Below, piece by piece: positions 23,375-32,133 of a stretch of DNA of 64,000 nt; within the stretch, counting starts at the first letter, position 1, and every line of letters begins with the position of its first letter. Both the position numbers and the translations under genes were made by a program. The stretch comes from Rhizobium sp. JAB6 (GTDB lineage: Bacteria; Pseudomonadota; Alphaproteobacteria; Rhizobiales; Rhizobiaceae), in NCBI RefSeq assembly GCF_003024605.1, contig NZ_PYJQ01000010.1, positions 372,001-436,000 on the forward strand, written 5' to 3'. The notes under the pieces were generated by a model that had not been told where the DNA came from, did no database searches, and saw nothing but the letters and a program-made list of their open reading frames with translations.

Positions 23375-23947
23375 ATGGCAAAGAACGAGGGCCAGATCGT
23401 AATCAAGAAATACGCCAATCGCCGGCTTTACAATACCGGCACCAGCACCTACGTGACGCTGGACGATCTGGCGGAGATGGTGAAGAAGGGCGAGGAATTC
23501 ACCGTGCAGGACGCCAAGAGCGGCGAAGATATTACACATTCGGTCCTGACACAGATCATTTTCGAACAGGAATCGAAGACCGGCAACACGCTACTGCCGA
23601 TTTCCTTCCTCCGGCAGCTGATCGGCTATTACGGCGATCAGATGCAGATGGTGGTGCCGAGCTTCCTCGAGCACTCCATGCGCGCCTTCACGGAGCAGCA
23701 GACGCAGATGCGCGAACAAATCAATCGCGCCTTCGGCGAGACGCCGCTCGGCAAGAACTTGCAACTGCCCATGCAGATGGTCGAGGAGCAAGTTCGCCGT
23801 AACACCGAGATGTTCCAGCAGGCCATGCAGATGTTCTCGCCCTTCATGAAGCCGCCGGCCAAGGAAAGCCGCAGGCCCGAAGCCAAGGACATCGATGAAT
23901 TGAAGGAACAGCTCCGCGCCATGCAGAGCAAGCTGGATAGCCTTTGA
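23375..23947 (+). CDS. phaR: Polyhydroxyalkanoate synthesis repressor PhaR (AniA)
   Basis: A 190-residue regulator that binds DNA and PHB granules and limits phasin and PHB gene expression; called AniA in Sinorhizobium. The N-terminal PHB/PHA accumulation regulator DNA-binding domain reads IVIKKYANRRLYNTGTSTYV and DLAEMVKKGEEFTVQDAKSGEDITHSVLTQII. Gln/Met-rich helices follow and the end is a coiled coil (ELKEQLRAMQSKLDSL). It is divergent from phbA across a 237-bp gap that should contain both promoters. AGGAG precedes the ATG. Confidence 0.95.
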   Translation: MAKNEGQIVIKKYANRRLYNTGTSTYVTLDDLAEMVKKGEEFTVQDAKSGEDITHSVLTQIIFEQESKTGNTLLPISFLRQLIGYYGDQMQMVVPSFLEHSMRAFTEQQTQMREQINRAFGETPLGKNLQLPMQMVEEQVRRNTEMFQQAMQMFSPFMKPPAKESRRPEAKDIDELKEQLRAMQSKLDSL

Positions 23948-24004
23948 AATCTGGCGGCGTGCCTATGAATTCATGGACAGCTTTCACCCGCTTCTGTCAC
24001 TGAT

Positions 24005-24160
24005 GCGACATCTCCCCCACAAGGGGGGATCGGTAGCTTGCAGAACTCTCTCGCCTCAATCGAATATCGAATCCACGGAAACTGGCGTTTATTGGTTGGC
24101 GACGGCGGGCAGTATACTCCCAACAATTTCCCCCTTGTGGGGAGATGTCGCGAAAGCGAC
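24005..24160. repeat. MITE-like inverted repeat element
   Basis: The left arm starts GCGACATCTCCCCCACAAGG (24005-24028). The right arm (24129-24152) is its reverse complement with single-base length differences in the C and G runs. The right end also forms GTCGC-GAAA-GCGAC (24147-24160). About 100 bp lie between the arms. The phaR-rpmF gap (340 bp) otherwise holds only the rpmF terminator. Sequences of this kind are repeated in Rhizobium and Mesorhizobium genomes; no transposase is encoded. Confidence 0.7.
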
Positions 24161-24233
24161 AAAGGGGAGTATCAGAGTTACCGCATATCCATAAGCCGCT
24201 CTTCACCCGCCCATTCACCCCAACCACAAACGG

Positions 24234-24260
24234 AAAAAGGCCGGCGAACCGCCAGCCTTT
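24234..24260 (-). terminator. Rho-independent terminator after rpmF
   Basis: On the minus strand a stem GGCTGGCG-GTT-CGCCGGCC (24239-24257, one G-U pair) is followed by five T residues (A-run 24234-24238). It lies 27 nt after the rpmF stop. Confidence 0.85.
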
Positions 24261-24287
24261 AATTCATGCCATCAAGGCAGCGCTGGA

Positions 24288-24473
24288 TTATGCGCTTTCC
24301 TTCGGCGTCAGGACCTGACGGCCGCGATACATGCCGGTCTTCAGGTCGATGTGGTGCGGGCGACGCAGTTCGCCGGAATTCTTGTCTTCGACGTAGGTCG
24401 GAGCCTTCAGGGCGTCAGCAGAGCGGCGCATACCGCGCTTGGACGGGCTCGTTTTTCTCTTCGGTACAGCCAT
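24288..24473 (-). CDS. rpmF: 50S ribosomal protein L32
   Basis: A 61-residue ribosomal protein beginning [21 protein letters not shown] after the initiator Met, the conserved L32 N-terminus, and followed by the usual [17 protein letters not shown] region. The zinc-binding Cys residues of some L32 proteins are absent, as in other alphaproteobacteria. It has its own terminator. Confidence 0.97.
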
Positions 24474-24645
24474 TCTCGTTACTCCATGTACGGACGAAAC
24501 ATATCCGCGGCCAGCAAGGCGGCCGAAACAGACATGCATCAATTTCGGAAATTGGGCGGGCTTATACATGGCTTAGTGGGCTTTGACCAGTCCCTAATAG
24601 CATTTTTTGCCCACCACACCAGATTCGCGGATCGTCGAAGCGGAA

Positions 24646-25293
24646 TCAGGCCTCATCCTCCGGCACGGTCCATGTTTCCCGCAATGCGGCATCCTCCCAT
24701 TTTTGCCAGGCAGGCAGCGCTTTCATGACCGCCATATAGTCCCGCGTATCCGCGGCAACCGCGATGTCATACCGTTCCAGACGACTGGCGACGGGGGCAA
24801 ACATGGCATCCGCACCAGAAAAGCTTCCGAACAGGAAAGGTCCGCCCGAAAAGGCTCGCGCCTCGCGCCAGATAGTCTCGATGCGCGCTACGTCCTTCAT
24901 CACCCCCTCGGGCAGATCGCGGCGGGCGACCGGACGGCGCATGTTCATCGGGCAGGCGTTGCGCAGGGCACTGAAACCAGAAATCATCTCCATGCTGTAG
25001 GATCGCGCCAACGCACGCGCCTGGCGATCCGTTGGCAGAAGCCCGGCATCCGGGAAAAGCTCGGCCGCATATTCGATGATGGCGAAGGATTCCCATACCT
25101 TGAAGCCGCCGTGGACCAGCATCGGCACCTTGCCCGTCGGCGACACTTCACGAATGCGCGGATTTCCACCTGGAAAATCGAAAGGTATCAGCACCTCTTC
25201 GAAGGGAATGCCGCACCCTTCAAAAGCAATCCACGGTCGGAACGACCACGACGAATAATTCTTGTTGCCGATATAGAGGGTGAGCTTGTCCAT
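24646..25293 (-). CDS. Glutathione S-transferase family protein
   Basis: A 215-residue cytosolic protein with an N-terminal thioredoxin-like domain (LYIGNKNYSSWSFRPWIAFEGCGIPFEEV) containing the Ser-rich active-site loop. The conserved cis-Pro region is PTGKVPMLVHGG and WESFAIIEYAAELFP binds the gamma-glutamyl part. The C-terminal helical domain is present. GSTs of this layout conjugate glutathione to electrophiles or act as peroxidases. The substrate is unknown. It stands alone, on the same strand as rpmF and mtgA. Confidence 0.92.
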   Translation of the reverse strand: MDKLTLYIGNKNYSSWSFRPWIAFEGCGIPFEEVLIPFDFPGGNPRIREVSPTGKVPMLVHGGFKVWESFAIIEYAAELFPDAGLLPTDRQARALARSYSMEMISGFSALRNACPMNMRRPVARRDLPEGVMKDVARIETIWREARAFSGGPFLFGSFSGADAMFAPVASRLERYDIAVAADTRDYMAVMKALPAWQKWEDAALRETWTVPEDEA

Positions 25294-25421
25294 AATCGCA
25301 TGTTTCCTTGTCAGCGCCGGAACCCGGAGGGAAAAATCCTTTGAAATGGTTCATATCCGCCCTTAGGTAATGGCCAAGAATGCCAGATGACGACAAGCCG
25401 ATCGAACGACAAGTTCTGATG

Positions 25422-26252
25422 TCAGTCATAAAGGCATTTGATATATGCATCTGCGTTGCGCGCGCGGCGCTGGATCAGCGAGGCAAGCTGACTGAGCCCG
25501 CGTCCCGGCCTGCTAGCCACCCGGTCGATCGGATTTGGAAGCGAAACGGCAAGGAGGGCTGCCTGACGTGCAGTGAGCTTGGAAGCCGGCACCTTGAAAT
25601 GATAGCGGGCCGCCGCCTCGATGCCGTAAATGCCCGGACCCCACTCGGCGATATTGAGATAGATCTCCATCATCCGGCGTTTTGACCAGACGGCCGAGGC
25701 GGAAACCGCAAGCGGCAATTCCAGCGTCTTGCGCACGAAGGAGCGGCCATTCCATAAAAACAGGTTCTTCACCGTCTGCATCGGGATTGTGCTGCCGCCG
25801 CGGGTGGAGTTGCCGCTCAGCGTCTCCTTGACAAGAACCCGCATCTCGCCCCAATCCACGCCGCCGTGAAAGCAGAACTGCCCGTCCTCCGAGACCATGA
25901 CGGATTTCACCAGCACCGGCGCGATTTTATCCAGCGGGACCCAGCGGCGGTCATACCCCTGAAAGCTTACGGCATCGCCGATCATCAGGGTGGATACGGG
26001 GTGGATGAACGGCAGCAGATAAACAACGATGAAGAGATAGGGCAGCAGGAGGACGCCGATCAATATGAGCACGATACGCTGCCAAATTGGCCTTGCTCTG
26101 AAGGGCGCCAACGGGGAGGAGCGTTGCAACACCTCGGCTTCCTCCTCCTCATTATCAGTCGATATGTTCACGTGCCTGACGTCCACGATCGCTCCATCCC
26201 GGGTACAACCCTTTAATGCATCCGGGAAACGCTCTGATGCTGCCTCCGTCAT
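25422..26252 (-). CDS. mtgA: Monofunctional biosynthetic peptidoglycan transglycosylase
   Basis: A 276-residue bitopic inner-membrane enzyme that polymerises lipid II glycan strands. A cytoplasmic segment of about 55 residues, acidic in its second half, precedes one transmembrane helix (about residues 58-82). The GT51 domain has motif 1 VMVSEDGQFCFHGGVDW with the catalytic Glu, motif 2 RGGSTIPMQTVKNLFL, motif 3 RKTLELPLAVSASAVWSKRRMMEIYLN and WGPGIYGIEAAARYHF. No transpeptidase domain follows, hence MtgA rather than a class A PBP. Confidence 0.94.
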   Translation of the reverse strand: MTEAASERFPDALKGCTRDGAIVDVRHVNISTDNEEEEAEVLQRSSPLAPFRARPIWQRIVLILIGVLLLPYLFIVVYLLPFIHPVSTLMIGDAVSFQGYDRRWVPLDKIAPVLVKSVMVSEDGQFCFHGGVDWGEMRVLVKETLSGNSTRGGSTIPMQTVKNLFLWNGRSFVRKTLELPLAVSASAVWSKRRMMEIYLNIAEWGPGIYGIEAAARYHFKVPASKLTARQAALLAVSLPNPIDRVASRPGRGLSQLASLIQRRARNADAYIKCLYD

Positions 26253-26351
26253 ATCGTCTACACGAAGCCATGACCAGAGTGCGGCGCAATTCCCACCTCA
26301 CTGTCGACAATTGTCGTTGCCAGCAACGGCCTCTCATGCCAAACAGCGCCC

Positions 26352-27266
26352 ATGGACAGCACCCATTCCTCATTCGAGCACCGTCTCAAGGACAATGCCG
26401 GCAAGACCGAAGCTCTGCTGAACCGGCTTCTCGCTGACGGCAGTCTGAATGACGAGATCGTCCGCCCCGAAAGGCTGCTGAGCGCCATGCGTCATGGCGT
26501 CCTGAACGGCGGCAAGCGGCTGCGTCCCTTCCTCGTCATGGAATCGGCAGCCCTTCTCGGCGGTAATGCCGAGGCGGCACTGCGGGTCGGCGCCGCCCTC
26601 GAATGCGTGCACTGCTATTCCCTCGTCCATGACGATCTTCCTGCTATGGACAATGACGACCTGCGCCGCGGCCAGCCGACCGTGCATATCGCCTTCGATT
26701 ACGCGACGGCGATTCTTGCGGGCGACAGCCTGCTGACCTATGCCTTCGACATCATCGCCGCCCCCGAGACGGAGCTGCCGGCGGACCGGAAAATGGCTCT
26801 CGTGCTGGCGCTGGCACGCGCAGCCGGCATTGGCGGCATGGCCGGCGGCCAGGCCCTCGATCTCGCCGCCGAGAAGGAAACGCCCGACGAAAAGGGCATC
26901 ACCACCCTGCAGGCGATGAAGACGGGCGCGCTGATCCGCTTTGCCTGCGAGGCCGCCGCCATCATCGCCGGCGCCCCGGCGGAAGACCGCAAGCGCCTCA
27001 GGACTTTCGGCGAAAAGATCGGGCTCGCATTCCAGCTTGCTGATGATCTTCTCGACCTGACCGCCGATGCCGCCACCATGGGAAAGGCAACCGGCAAGGA
27101 TGCCGGCCGCGGCAAGGGCACGCTGGTCGCCCTGCATGGTCAGGAATGGGCAGAAACCACGCTCGCAAGGCTGGTGAGCGAAGCGGCCGACTTGTTGTCC
27201 GGCTATGGCGCCAGGGCGGATATCCTGATGGAAACCGCCCGCTTCGTCGCAAACCGCAAGAGCTGA
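26352..27266 (+). CDS. ispA: Polyprenyl (farnesyl/geranylgeranyl) diphosphate synthase
   Basis: A 304-residue trans-isoprenyl diphosphate synthase. The first Asp-rich motif is DDLPAMDNDD starting at residue 94 and the second is DDLLDLTAD near residue 232. GGKRLRP (53-59) binds isopentenyl diphosphate. DDxxxxD in the first motif is typical of bacterial farnesyl diphosphate synthase (IspA); chain length cannot be settled by eye. It supplies C15/C20 precursors for quinones, undecaprenol and hopanoids. ispG, earlier in the same pathway, lies 1 kb away on the other strand. Confidence 0.9.
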   Translation: MDSTHSSFEHRLKDNAGKTEALLNRLLADGSLNDEIVRPERLLSAMRHGVLNGGKRLRPFLVMESAALLGGNAEAALRVGAALECVHCYSLVHDDLPAMDNDDLRRGQPTVHIAFDYATAILAGDSLLTYAFDIIAAPETELPADRKMALVLALARAAGIGGMAGGQALDLAAEKETPDEKGITTLQAMKTGALIRFACEAAAIIAGAPAEDRKRLRTFGEKIGLAFQLADDLLDLTADAATMGKATGKDAGRGKGTLVALHGQEWAETTLARLVSEAADLLSGYGARADILMETARFVANRKS

Positions 27267-27270
27267 TCCC

Positions 27271-27375
27271 TAGAGAGCATTCCAGGAAAAATACGCAGCG
27301 GTTTCCGTCCGAAATGCGTAAAGAAACAAGTACATAGAGCGTTTTCGCGATTCGAGGAAATGCGGAATACTCTAA
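27271..27375. repeat. Dispersed palindromic repeat after ispA
   Basis: An imperfect palindrome beginning AGAGAGCATTCCAGGAAAAA, with the core GCAGCGGTTTCCGTCCGAAATGCG, a second unit ATAGAGCG and a closing AGGAAATGCGGAATACTCT. It resembles the element at 55831 and shares the GCGGTTTxCG core with the RIME-like copies at 7214 and 21894. Two small hairpins follow: GCACC-TTCA-GGGTGC (27376-27390) and GGACGG-TGCG-CCGTCC (27395-27410). Together they fill most of the 326-bp gap before the LysE gene. Confidence 0.65.
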
Positions 27376-27592
27376 GCACCTTCAGGGTGCCGCCGGACGG
27401 TGCGCCGTCCGCTCGGCTATCGGCCCGCCCATCCAGCCACGGCCCATCCATTCAGCCATGAAATGTCACCATCACAAGAATCCATGACAGTGCCGGGTGA
27501 TTTCCGCCGCTTTCTATGACAGATTGCCGATCCGAGACTGGCCGGTGGATGCAGAATTCTTCGCGCCAGCCGACGCTTCGGGAATATTCTCC

Positions 27593-28234
27593 ATGCATGA
27601 AACGCTTGCCTACCTGCCGCAGATCCTGCCGGCCTATATCGCCTATCTCGTCGCCGTCATTAGCCCCGGCCCAGCCATCATGGCCATCATCGGCACGTCG
27701 ATGACCCATGGCCGCAAGGCTGGCATGACGATCTCGCTGGGAATTTTCGGGGGGTCACTGACCTGGGCGATTGCCGCAGCGGCAGGTCTTGCGACGCTGT
27801 TGCAGACTTATGCGATGGCGCTGGAGGTTTTGAAGATCTTCGGCGGCATTTATCTGCTCTATCTTGCCTACAAGGCGTTCCGTGCCGTGCGCGCCGGCGG
27901 CGAGCTGCCGATCGCCACGATGGAGCAGAAGACGCCAGCTTTCAAATCACTGGTGCTGCGCGGCTACGGCATCCATGTCACCAATCCCAAAGCGATCTTC
28001 GCTTGGCTCGCCATCATCGCGCTCGGCATGCCGCAGGGTGCGCCTGCCTCCGTGGCGGTGCTGATCATCGCCGTCTGCTGCACGACCGGTCTTCTGGTGT
28101 TCATGGGCTATGCGATCCTGTTTTCGACATCGCATGCGCTGAAAGTATATCGCAATGCCCGCCGTTGGATCGAGGGCGCCATGGCCGGCTTCTATTGCTT
28201 CGCCGGCATCAAGCTGCTGACGAGCAACATATAA
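27593..28234 (+). CDS. LysE/RhtB-family amino-acid exporter
   Basis: A 213-residue inner-membrane protein with about six hydrophobic segments. The N-terminal family signature is YLVAVISPGPAIMAIIGTSMTHGRKAGMTISLGIFGGSLTW. IHVTNPKAIFAWLAIIALGMP matches the second conserved block (TNPKA). Members export homoserine, threonine, lysine or other small metabolites. The ATG at 27593 gives the usual N-terminus; the open frame starts earlier but lacks support. The substrate is not predictable. Confidence 0.92.
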   Translation: MHETLAYLPQILPAYIAYLVAVISPGPAIMAIIGTSMTHGRKAGMTISLGIFGGSLTWAIAAAAGLATLLQTYAMALEVLKIFGGIYLLYLAYKAFRAVRAGGELPIATMEQKTPAFKSLVLRGYGIHVTNPKAIFAWLAIIALGMPQGAPASVAVLIIAVCCTTGLLVFMGYAILFSTSHALKVYRNARRWIEGAMAGFYCFAGIKLLTSNI

Positions 28235-28259
28235 TCCAGCCTTGGCTTTAAGCGGCGGA

Positions 28260-29513
28260 TCACTCCGCCGCGACGTTCTTTCGGCCGAATCGCTTCTCGA
28301 TGTAATCCGTCACCAGCGCCTCAAAATCGGAGGCGATGTTTGGACCGCGCAGCGTCATCGCCTTCTGGCCATCGATGAAGACGGGGGCGGCCGGCGTCTC
28401 GCCGGTACCGGGCAGCGAAATGCCGATATCCGCATGTTTGCTTTCGCCGGGACCGTTGACGATGCAGCCCATGACGGCGACGTTCAGCGCCTCGACGCCC
28501 GGATATTTCTCGCGCCAGACCGGCATGTTCTTGCGGATGTCGTTCTGAATGTTCTGCGCCAGTTCCTGGAAGACCGTCGAGGTGGTGCGGCCGCAGCCGG
28601 GACATGCCGCGACGACGGGGATGAACTGACGGAAACCCATGACCTGCAGCAGTTCCTGCGCCACCTGCACTTCACGGGTACGATCGCCATTCGGCTCGGG
28701 CGTTAATGAAACGCGGATCGTATCGCCGATGCCGTGCTGCAGCACATAGCCCATGGCGGCGGAGGAAGCGACGATGCCCTTCGAGCCCATGCCGGCTTCC
28801 GTGAGGCCCAGATGCAGCGCATGGTCGGAACGCTCGGCCAGCATGGAATAGACGGCGATCAGATCCTGCACCTGGCTGACCTTGGCCGACAGGATGATGC
28901 GGTTGCGCGGCAGGCCGATATCTTCTGCGAGACTGGCCGAGATCAGCGCGGACTGCACGATAGTCTCGCGGGTCACCTGCCGGGCGGACAATGGCGAGCC
29001 CTCGGCGGCGTTCTTGTCCATCAGCGCGGTCAGCAGATCCTGATCGAGCGAGCCCCAGTTGACGCCGATGCGCACCGGCTTGTCATAACGGATCGCCATC
29101 TCGATGATTTCGGCGAACTGCTTGTCCTTCTTGTCCTTGAAACCGACATTGCCGGGATTGATGCGGTATTTCGCCAGCGCCTCGGCGCAGGCCGGATGAT
29201 CGGCGAGCAGCTTGTGGCCGATATAATGGAAATCGCCGATCAACGGCACATCCATGCCGAGACGCAGCAGTCGCTCGCGGATCTTCGGCACGGCGGCAGC
29301 GCTTTCATCGCGATCGACGGTGATGCGCACCAGTTCGGAACCGGCTCTGTAGAGGGCGGCAACCTGAGCCACGGTCGAGTCGATATCAGCCGTGTCGGTA
29401 TTGGTCATGGATTGCACGACGACGGGGGCACCGCCGCCGACGATCACGCCGCCGACATCGACGGCAACGGAGGAGCGGCGCGGTTTCGGATCGAAATCGG
29501 TAGCGGACGACAT
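28260..29513 (-). CDS. ispG: 4-hydroxy-3-methylbut-2-en-1-yl diphosphate synthase
   Basis: The seventh enzyme of the MEP isoprenoid pathway; reduces MEcPP to HMBPP using a 4Fe-4S cluster. The 417-residue product has the N-terminal TIM-barrel region (VVVQSMTNTDTADIDST, PLIGDFHYIGHKLL, YRINPGNVG). The C-terminal reductase domain carries the cluster ligands in ACPGCGR and MGCIVNGPGESKHADIG. The ATG at 29513 (MSSATDFDPKPRR) with GAGAG upstream is preferred. It is convergent with the LysE gene and 25 bp from it. Confidence 0.96.
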   Translation of the reverse strand: MSSATDFDPKPRRSSVAVDVGGVIVGGGAPVVVQSMTNTDTADIDSTVAQVAALYRAGSELVRITVDRDESAAAVPKIRERLLRLGMDVPLIGDFHYIGHKLLADHPACAEALAKYRINPGNVGFKDKKDKQFAEIIEMAIRYDKPVRIGVNWGSLDQDLLTALMDKNAAEGSPLSARQVTRETIVQSALISASLAEDIGLPRNRIILSAKVSQVQDLIAVYSMLAERSDHALHLGLTEAGMGSKGIVASSAAMGYVLQHGIGDTIRVSLTPEPNGDRTREVQVAQELLQVMGFRQFIPVVAACPGCGRTTSTVFQELAQNIQNDIRKNMPVWREKYPGVEALNVAVMGCIVNGPGESKHADIGISLPGTGETPAAPVFIDGQKAMTLRGPNIASDFEALVTDYIEKRFGRKNVAAE

Positions 29514-29640
29514 GGAAAGCTCTCGCAGGCCTCGAAAATGGGTGCCTTTCAGGTGGATCACGAAATGATCGTTGTCAACCGCGGCGGCAATCTCTTTTGA
29601 TCGGACGGAACTTAGCCGTTACCGGGCAAAAGCGACGAAA

Positions 29641-30840
29641 TTAATGCTTGGCGTCCCCGATCCCGTCGGCATAACGCGCCAGCGAAGACAAGGCGAGCAC
29701 GACGAGCAGCAGCACCGGCAGCGCCATCAGGACGGGCGAGAAGCCGACATGCTCGGCGGCAAAGCCGATGGCCGAGGGCGCGACCAGCATGCCGGAATAG
29801 CCGAGCGTGGTAACGACGGAGATGCCGATGCCGGGCTGCAGCCCTGGAATATTGCCGGCGGCGGAAAAGGCGATCGGTACCATGTTGGAAATTCCGATGC
29901 CACAGAGCGCAAAGCCGAGAATGGCAATCTCGGCACTTGGCGCCAGCGCGGCCGTTAGCATGCCAACGATGGCGAAGACGGTGCAGACGCGCAGCGTCTT
30001 AATGGCGCCCAGCCAATCGCGCACGAAATCGCCGGCGAAGCGCATCGTCGCCATGGTGGCGGAGAAAGCGGCGAAGCCGAAGCCGGACAACGCCACCGAG
30101 GCCCCCTTTTCCTGGCTGAGATAGAGCGCGCTCCAATCCAGAACCGCGCCTTCCGGCACCATGCAGAACAGCGCGACGATGCCGAGCAGCCAGGGCAGCG
30201 GGATCATTGGCAGCCTTGCCTTCGGTTTGGCCTCATCGTGATGCGGCTGATCGCCCAGCACCATCGGCCAGGCAATGGCTAGGAAAAGCACGGCAATCGC
30301 GGTCGAGGCTTCCGCGTGGGCGAGAACGCCCCAACGCGAAATCAGGAGGCCGCCGATCGCCGAGCCCAAAAGCCCGCCGAGGCTCCAGAAGGCATGGCAG
30401 GAGGACATAATCGCCCGGCGCATTGATTTTTCGACCGAGACGGCGTTGGCGTTCATGGCCACATCCATTGCGCCGATGAAACCGCCGAAGAGAAAGAGCG
30501 CGATGGCCGCCGTCAAGACATTCGGCGCGAGCGTCAGCGCCAGAATCATCGGCAGCAGCAGCACCGCAAAGGCGCGCACGACGACGCGCGAGCCGCGCAC
30601 TGCGATCTGCGCGCCGGCAAGCGGCATCATGACGAGCGAGCCGACGCCGAAGACGAGGATCATCAGGCCGAGCTCGAATTTCGTCAGTTGCAGCCGCTCG
30701 GCGAATTCGGGAATTTTCGGCGCCCAGCAACCGACCATGAAGCCGTTCAGCAGGAACATCAGCGACACTGCCGCACGTGATTTGGTGAAAAACGGGCTCC
30801 TGCGCTGCTTCAAACCCTCCATTTTCGCTCTGTTGTCCAT
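29641..30840 (-). CDS. Major facilitator superfamily transporter
   Basis: A 399-residue carrier with 12 predicted membrane segments. It begins with a short basic cytoplasmic end, then AAVSLMFLLNGFMVGCWAPKIPEFAERLQLT, the start of a group of MFS proteins related to E. coli YbjJ and the fucose permease branch. The internal repeat GFIGAMDVAMNANAVSVEKSMRR is characteristic. The ATG at 30840 has GGAG 8 nt upstream; the open frame extends further without support. The substrate is unknown. The AT-rich region before it (30860-30900) has the near-symmetric pair ATCGATTG and CAACGATCG, possibly an operator. Confidence 0.88.
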   Translation of the reverse strand: MDNRAKMEGLKQRRSPFFTKSRAAVSLMFLLNGFMVGCWAPKIPEFAERLQLTKFELGLMILVFGVGSLVMMPLAGAQIAVRGSRVVVRAFAVLLLPMILALTLAPNVLTAAIALFLFGGFIGAMDVAMNANAVSVEKSMRRAIMSSCHAFWSLGGLLGSAIGGLLISRWGVLAHAEASTAIAVLFLAIAWPMVLGDQPHHDEAKPKARLPMIPLPWLLGIVALFCMVPEGAVLDWSALYLSQEKGASVALSGFGFAAFSATMATMRFAGDFVRDWLGAIKTLRVCTVFAIVGMLTAALAPSAEIAILGFALCGIGISNMVPIAFSAAGNIPGLQPGIGISVVTTLGYSGMLVAPSAIGFAAEHVGFSPVLMALPVLLLVVLALSSLARYADGIGDAKH

Positions 30841-31085
30841 AAAAATTTCTCCAAATCTGCACCGCAGTCTATTTAAATCGATTGAAATCTCAACGATCGA
30901 AAATGGCTCTGCAGTCACATTTCGTCTCTGTCTGTTAAAGCGGAGAGGATGACGCCACAACCCCAAATAAATAACGTGCCACCACATCGCCCTGACCAAA
31001 TGTTCTATTGACGGCGTAAAATTAGGCTCCTATCGCTTTAAACCTGAAAGATTCGTCGGCCGGCCTCAAGTGAGGTCATCCTCTG

Positions 31086-31967
31086 GTGCATTCCGTGAAA
31101 AACTCCATCAGCTACGGCATCCTGCTTACGGTGCTTGCCTACATGCTGTTCACCGCTCACGATTCGGCGGTGAAGCTGCTCGTCGCCTCTATTCCCGTCT
31201 GGCAGGTTCTGTTCATTCGAAGCTGCACCATCTTGGCCGGCTGTTTCGTCTTCGAAGGCCCCTCGCTCGTTCAGAAGGTGGCGCGCTCGCCGATCATAAA
31301 GCCGATGATCCTGCGCAGCATCATCATCCTGATTGCCTGGATTTCCTATTATTCGGCAGCGTCCTACCTGCAGCTCGCCGAGGTGACCACGCTCTATTAC
31401 GCAGCACCCATCGTCGGCACGATCCTGGCAACCATCGTACTGCGCGAAAAGGTCACCGTCGCCCGCTGGATGGCAGTCGGCGTCGGCTTCTGCGGCGTGG
31501 TGATCGCCTCTAATCCGGTGGGTCTGTCGATTTCCTGGCCGGTCTATCTGGCTCTGCAGGCCGCCGTCCTCTGGGCAAGCGGCATGGTGCTCCTGCGCAA
31601 GACCGCGCTGCACGAAAAGAGCCATATCCAGATGGCCGTCTCCAACATCCTGTTCATCATCCTGACCGCCGGCATGGCGATCGCCCACTGGCACACGCCG
31701 ACGCCGTTCCAGATCGTGCTGCTGGCGCTGACAGGCATCATCGCCGGAGCGGGCCAGCTCGCCCTCTTCGAAGGCATGCGCCAGGCGCCCGTTTCGGTGC
31801 TCGCGCCATTCGAATATACGTCTCTCGTCTGGGCCTTCCTGCTCGGCTACCTCATCTGGGGCGACATCCCCGGCGCCAATACCTTCATCGGCGCCATCCT
31901 GATCCTGAGCGCCGGGTTGATTATTATTGTCAGCGAGCGGATTAAAAGGCGGACGGCGGCGGCTTAA
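31086..31967 (+). CDS. DMT-superfamily (EamA domain) transporter
   Basis: A 293-residue protein with ten hydrophobic segments in two EamA repeats. The first runs from YGILLTVLAYMLFTAHDSAVKLL and contains TTLYYAAPIVGTILATIVLREKV, the conserved end of a repeat. The second ends in SVLAPFEYTSLVWAFLLGYLIWGD. Members export metabolites, for example amino acids or S-adenosylmethionine. The start is GTG at 31086, with GTG 31095 also possible. It is divergent from the MFS gene. Confidence 0.9.
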   Translation: MHSVKNSISYGILLTVLAYMLFTAHDSAVKLLVASIPVWQVLFIRSCTILAGCFVFEGPSLVQKVARSPIIKPMILRSIIILIAWISYYSAASYLQLAEVTTLYYAAPIVGTILATIVLREKVTVARWMAVGVGFCGVVIASNPVGLSISWPVYLALQAAVLWASGMVLLRKTALHEKSHIQMAVSNILFIILTAGMAIAHWHTPTPFQIVLLALTGIIAGAGQLALFEGMRQAPVSVLAPFEYTSLVWAFLLGYLIWGDIPGANTFIGAILILSAGLIIIVSERIKRRTAAA

Positions 31968-32133
31968 GCAGCGCTAAAGGCCTTCTGGATAGCGTAACAA
32001 CCATCCACGATGCTCTTTGAGAAAAATATTCGCAATTGCCGCTTTATCTTGCAGTTTTCTACGCTTTCGCGGTGCAAATTTTCTGCGATGTATGCGACAT
32101 TGAATGAAACCGCTCCAGAAACGGAAGAAAACG

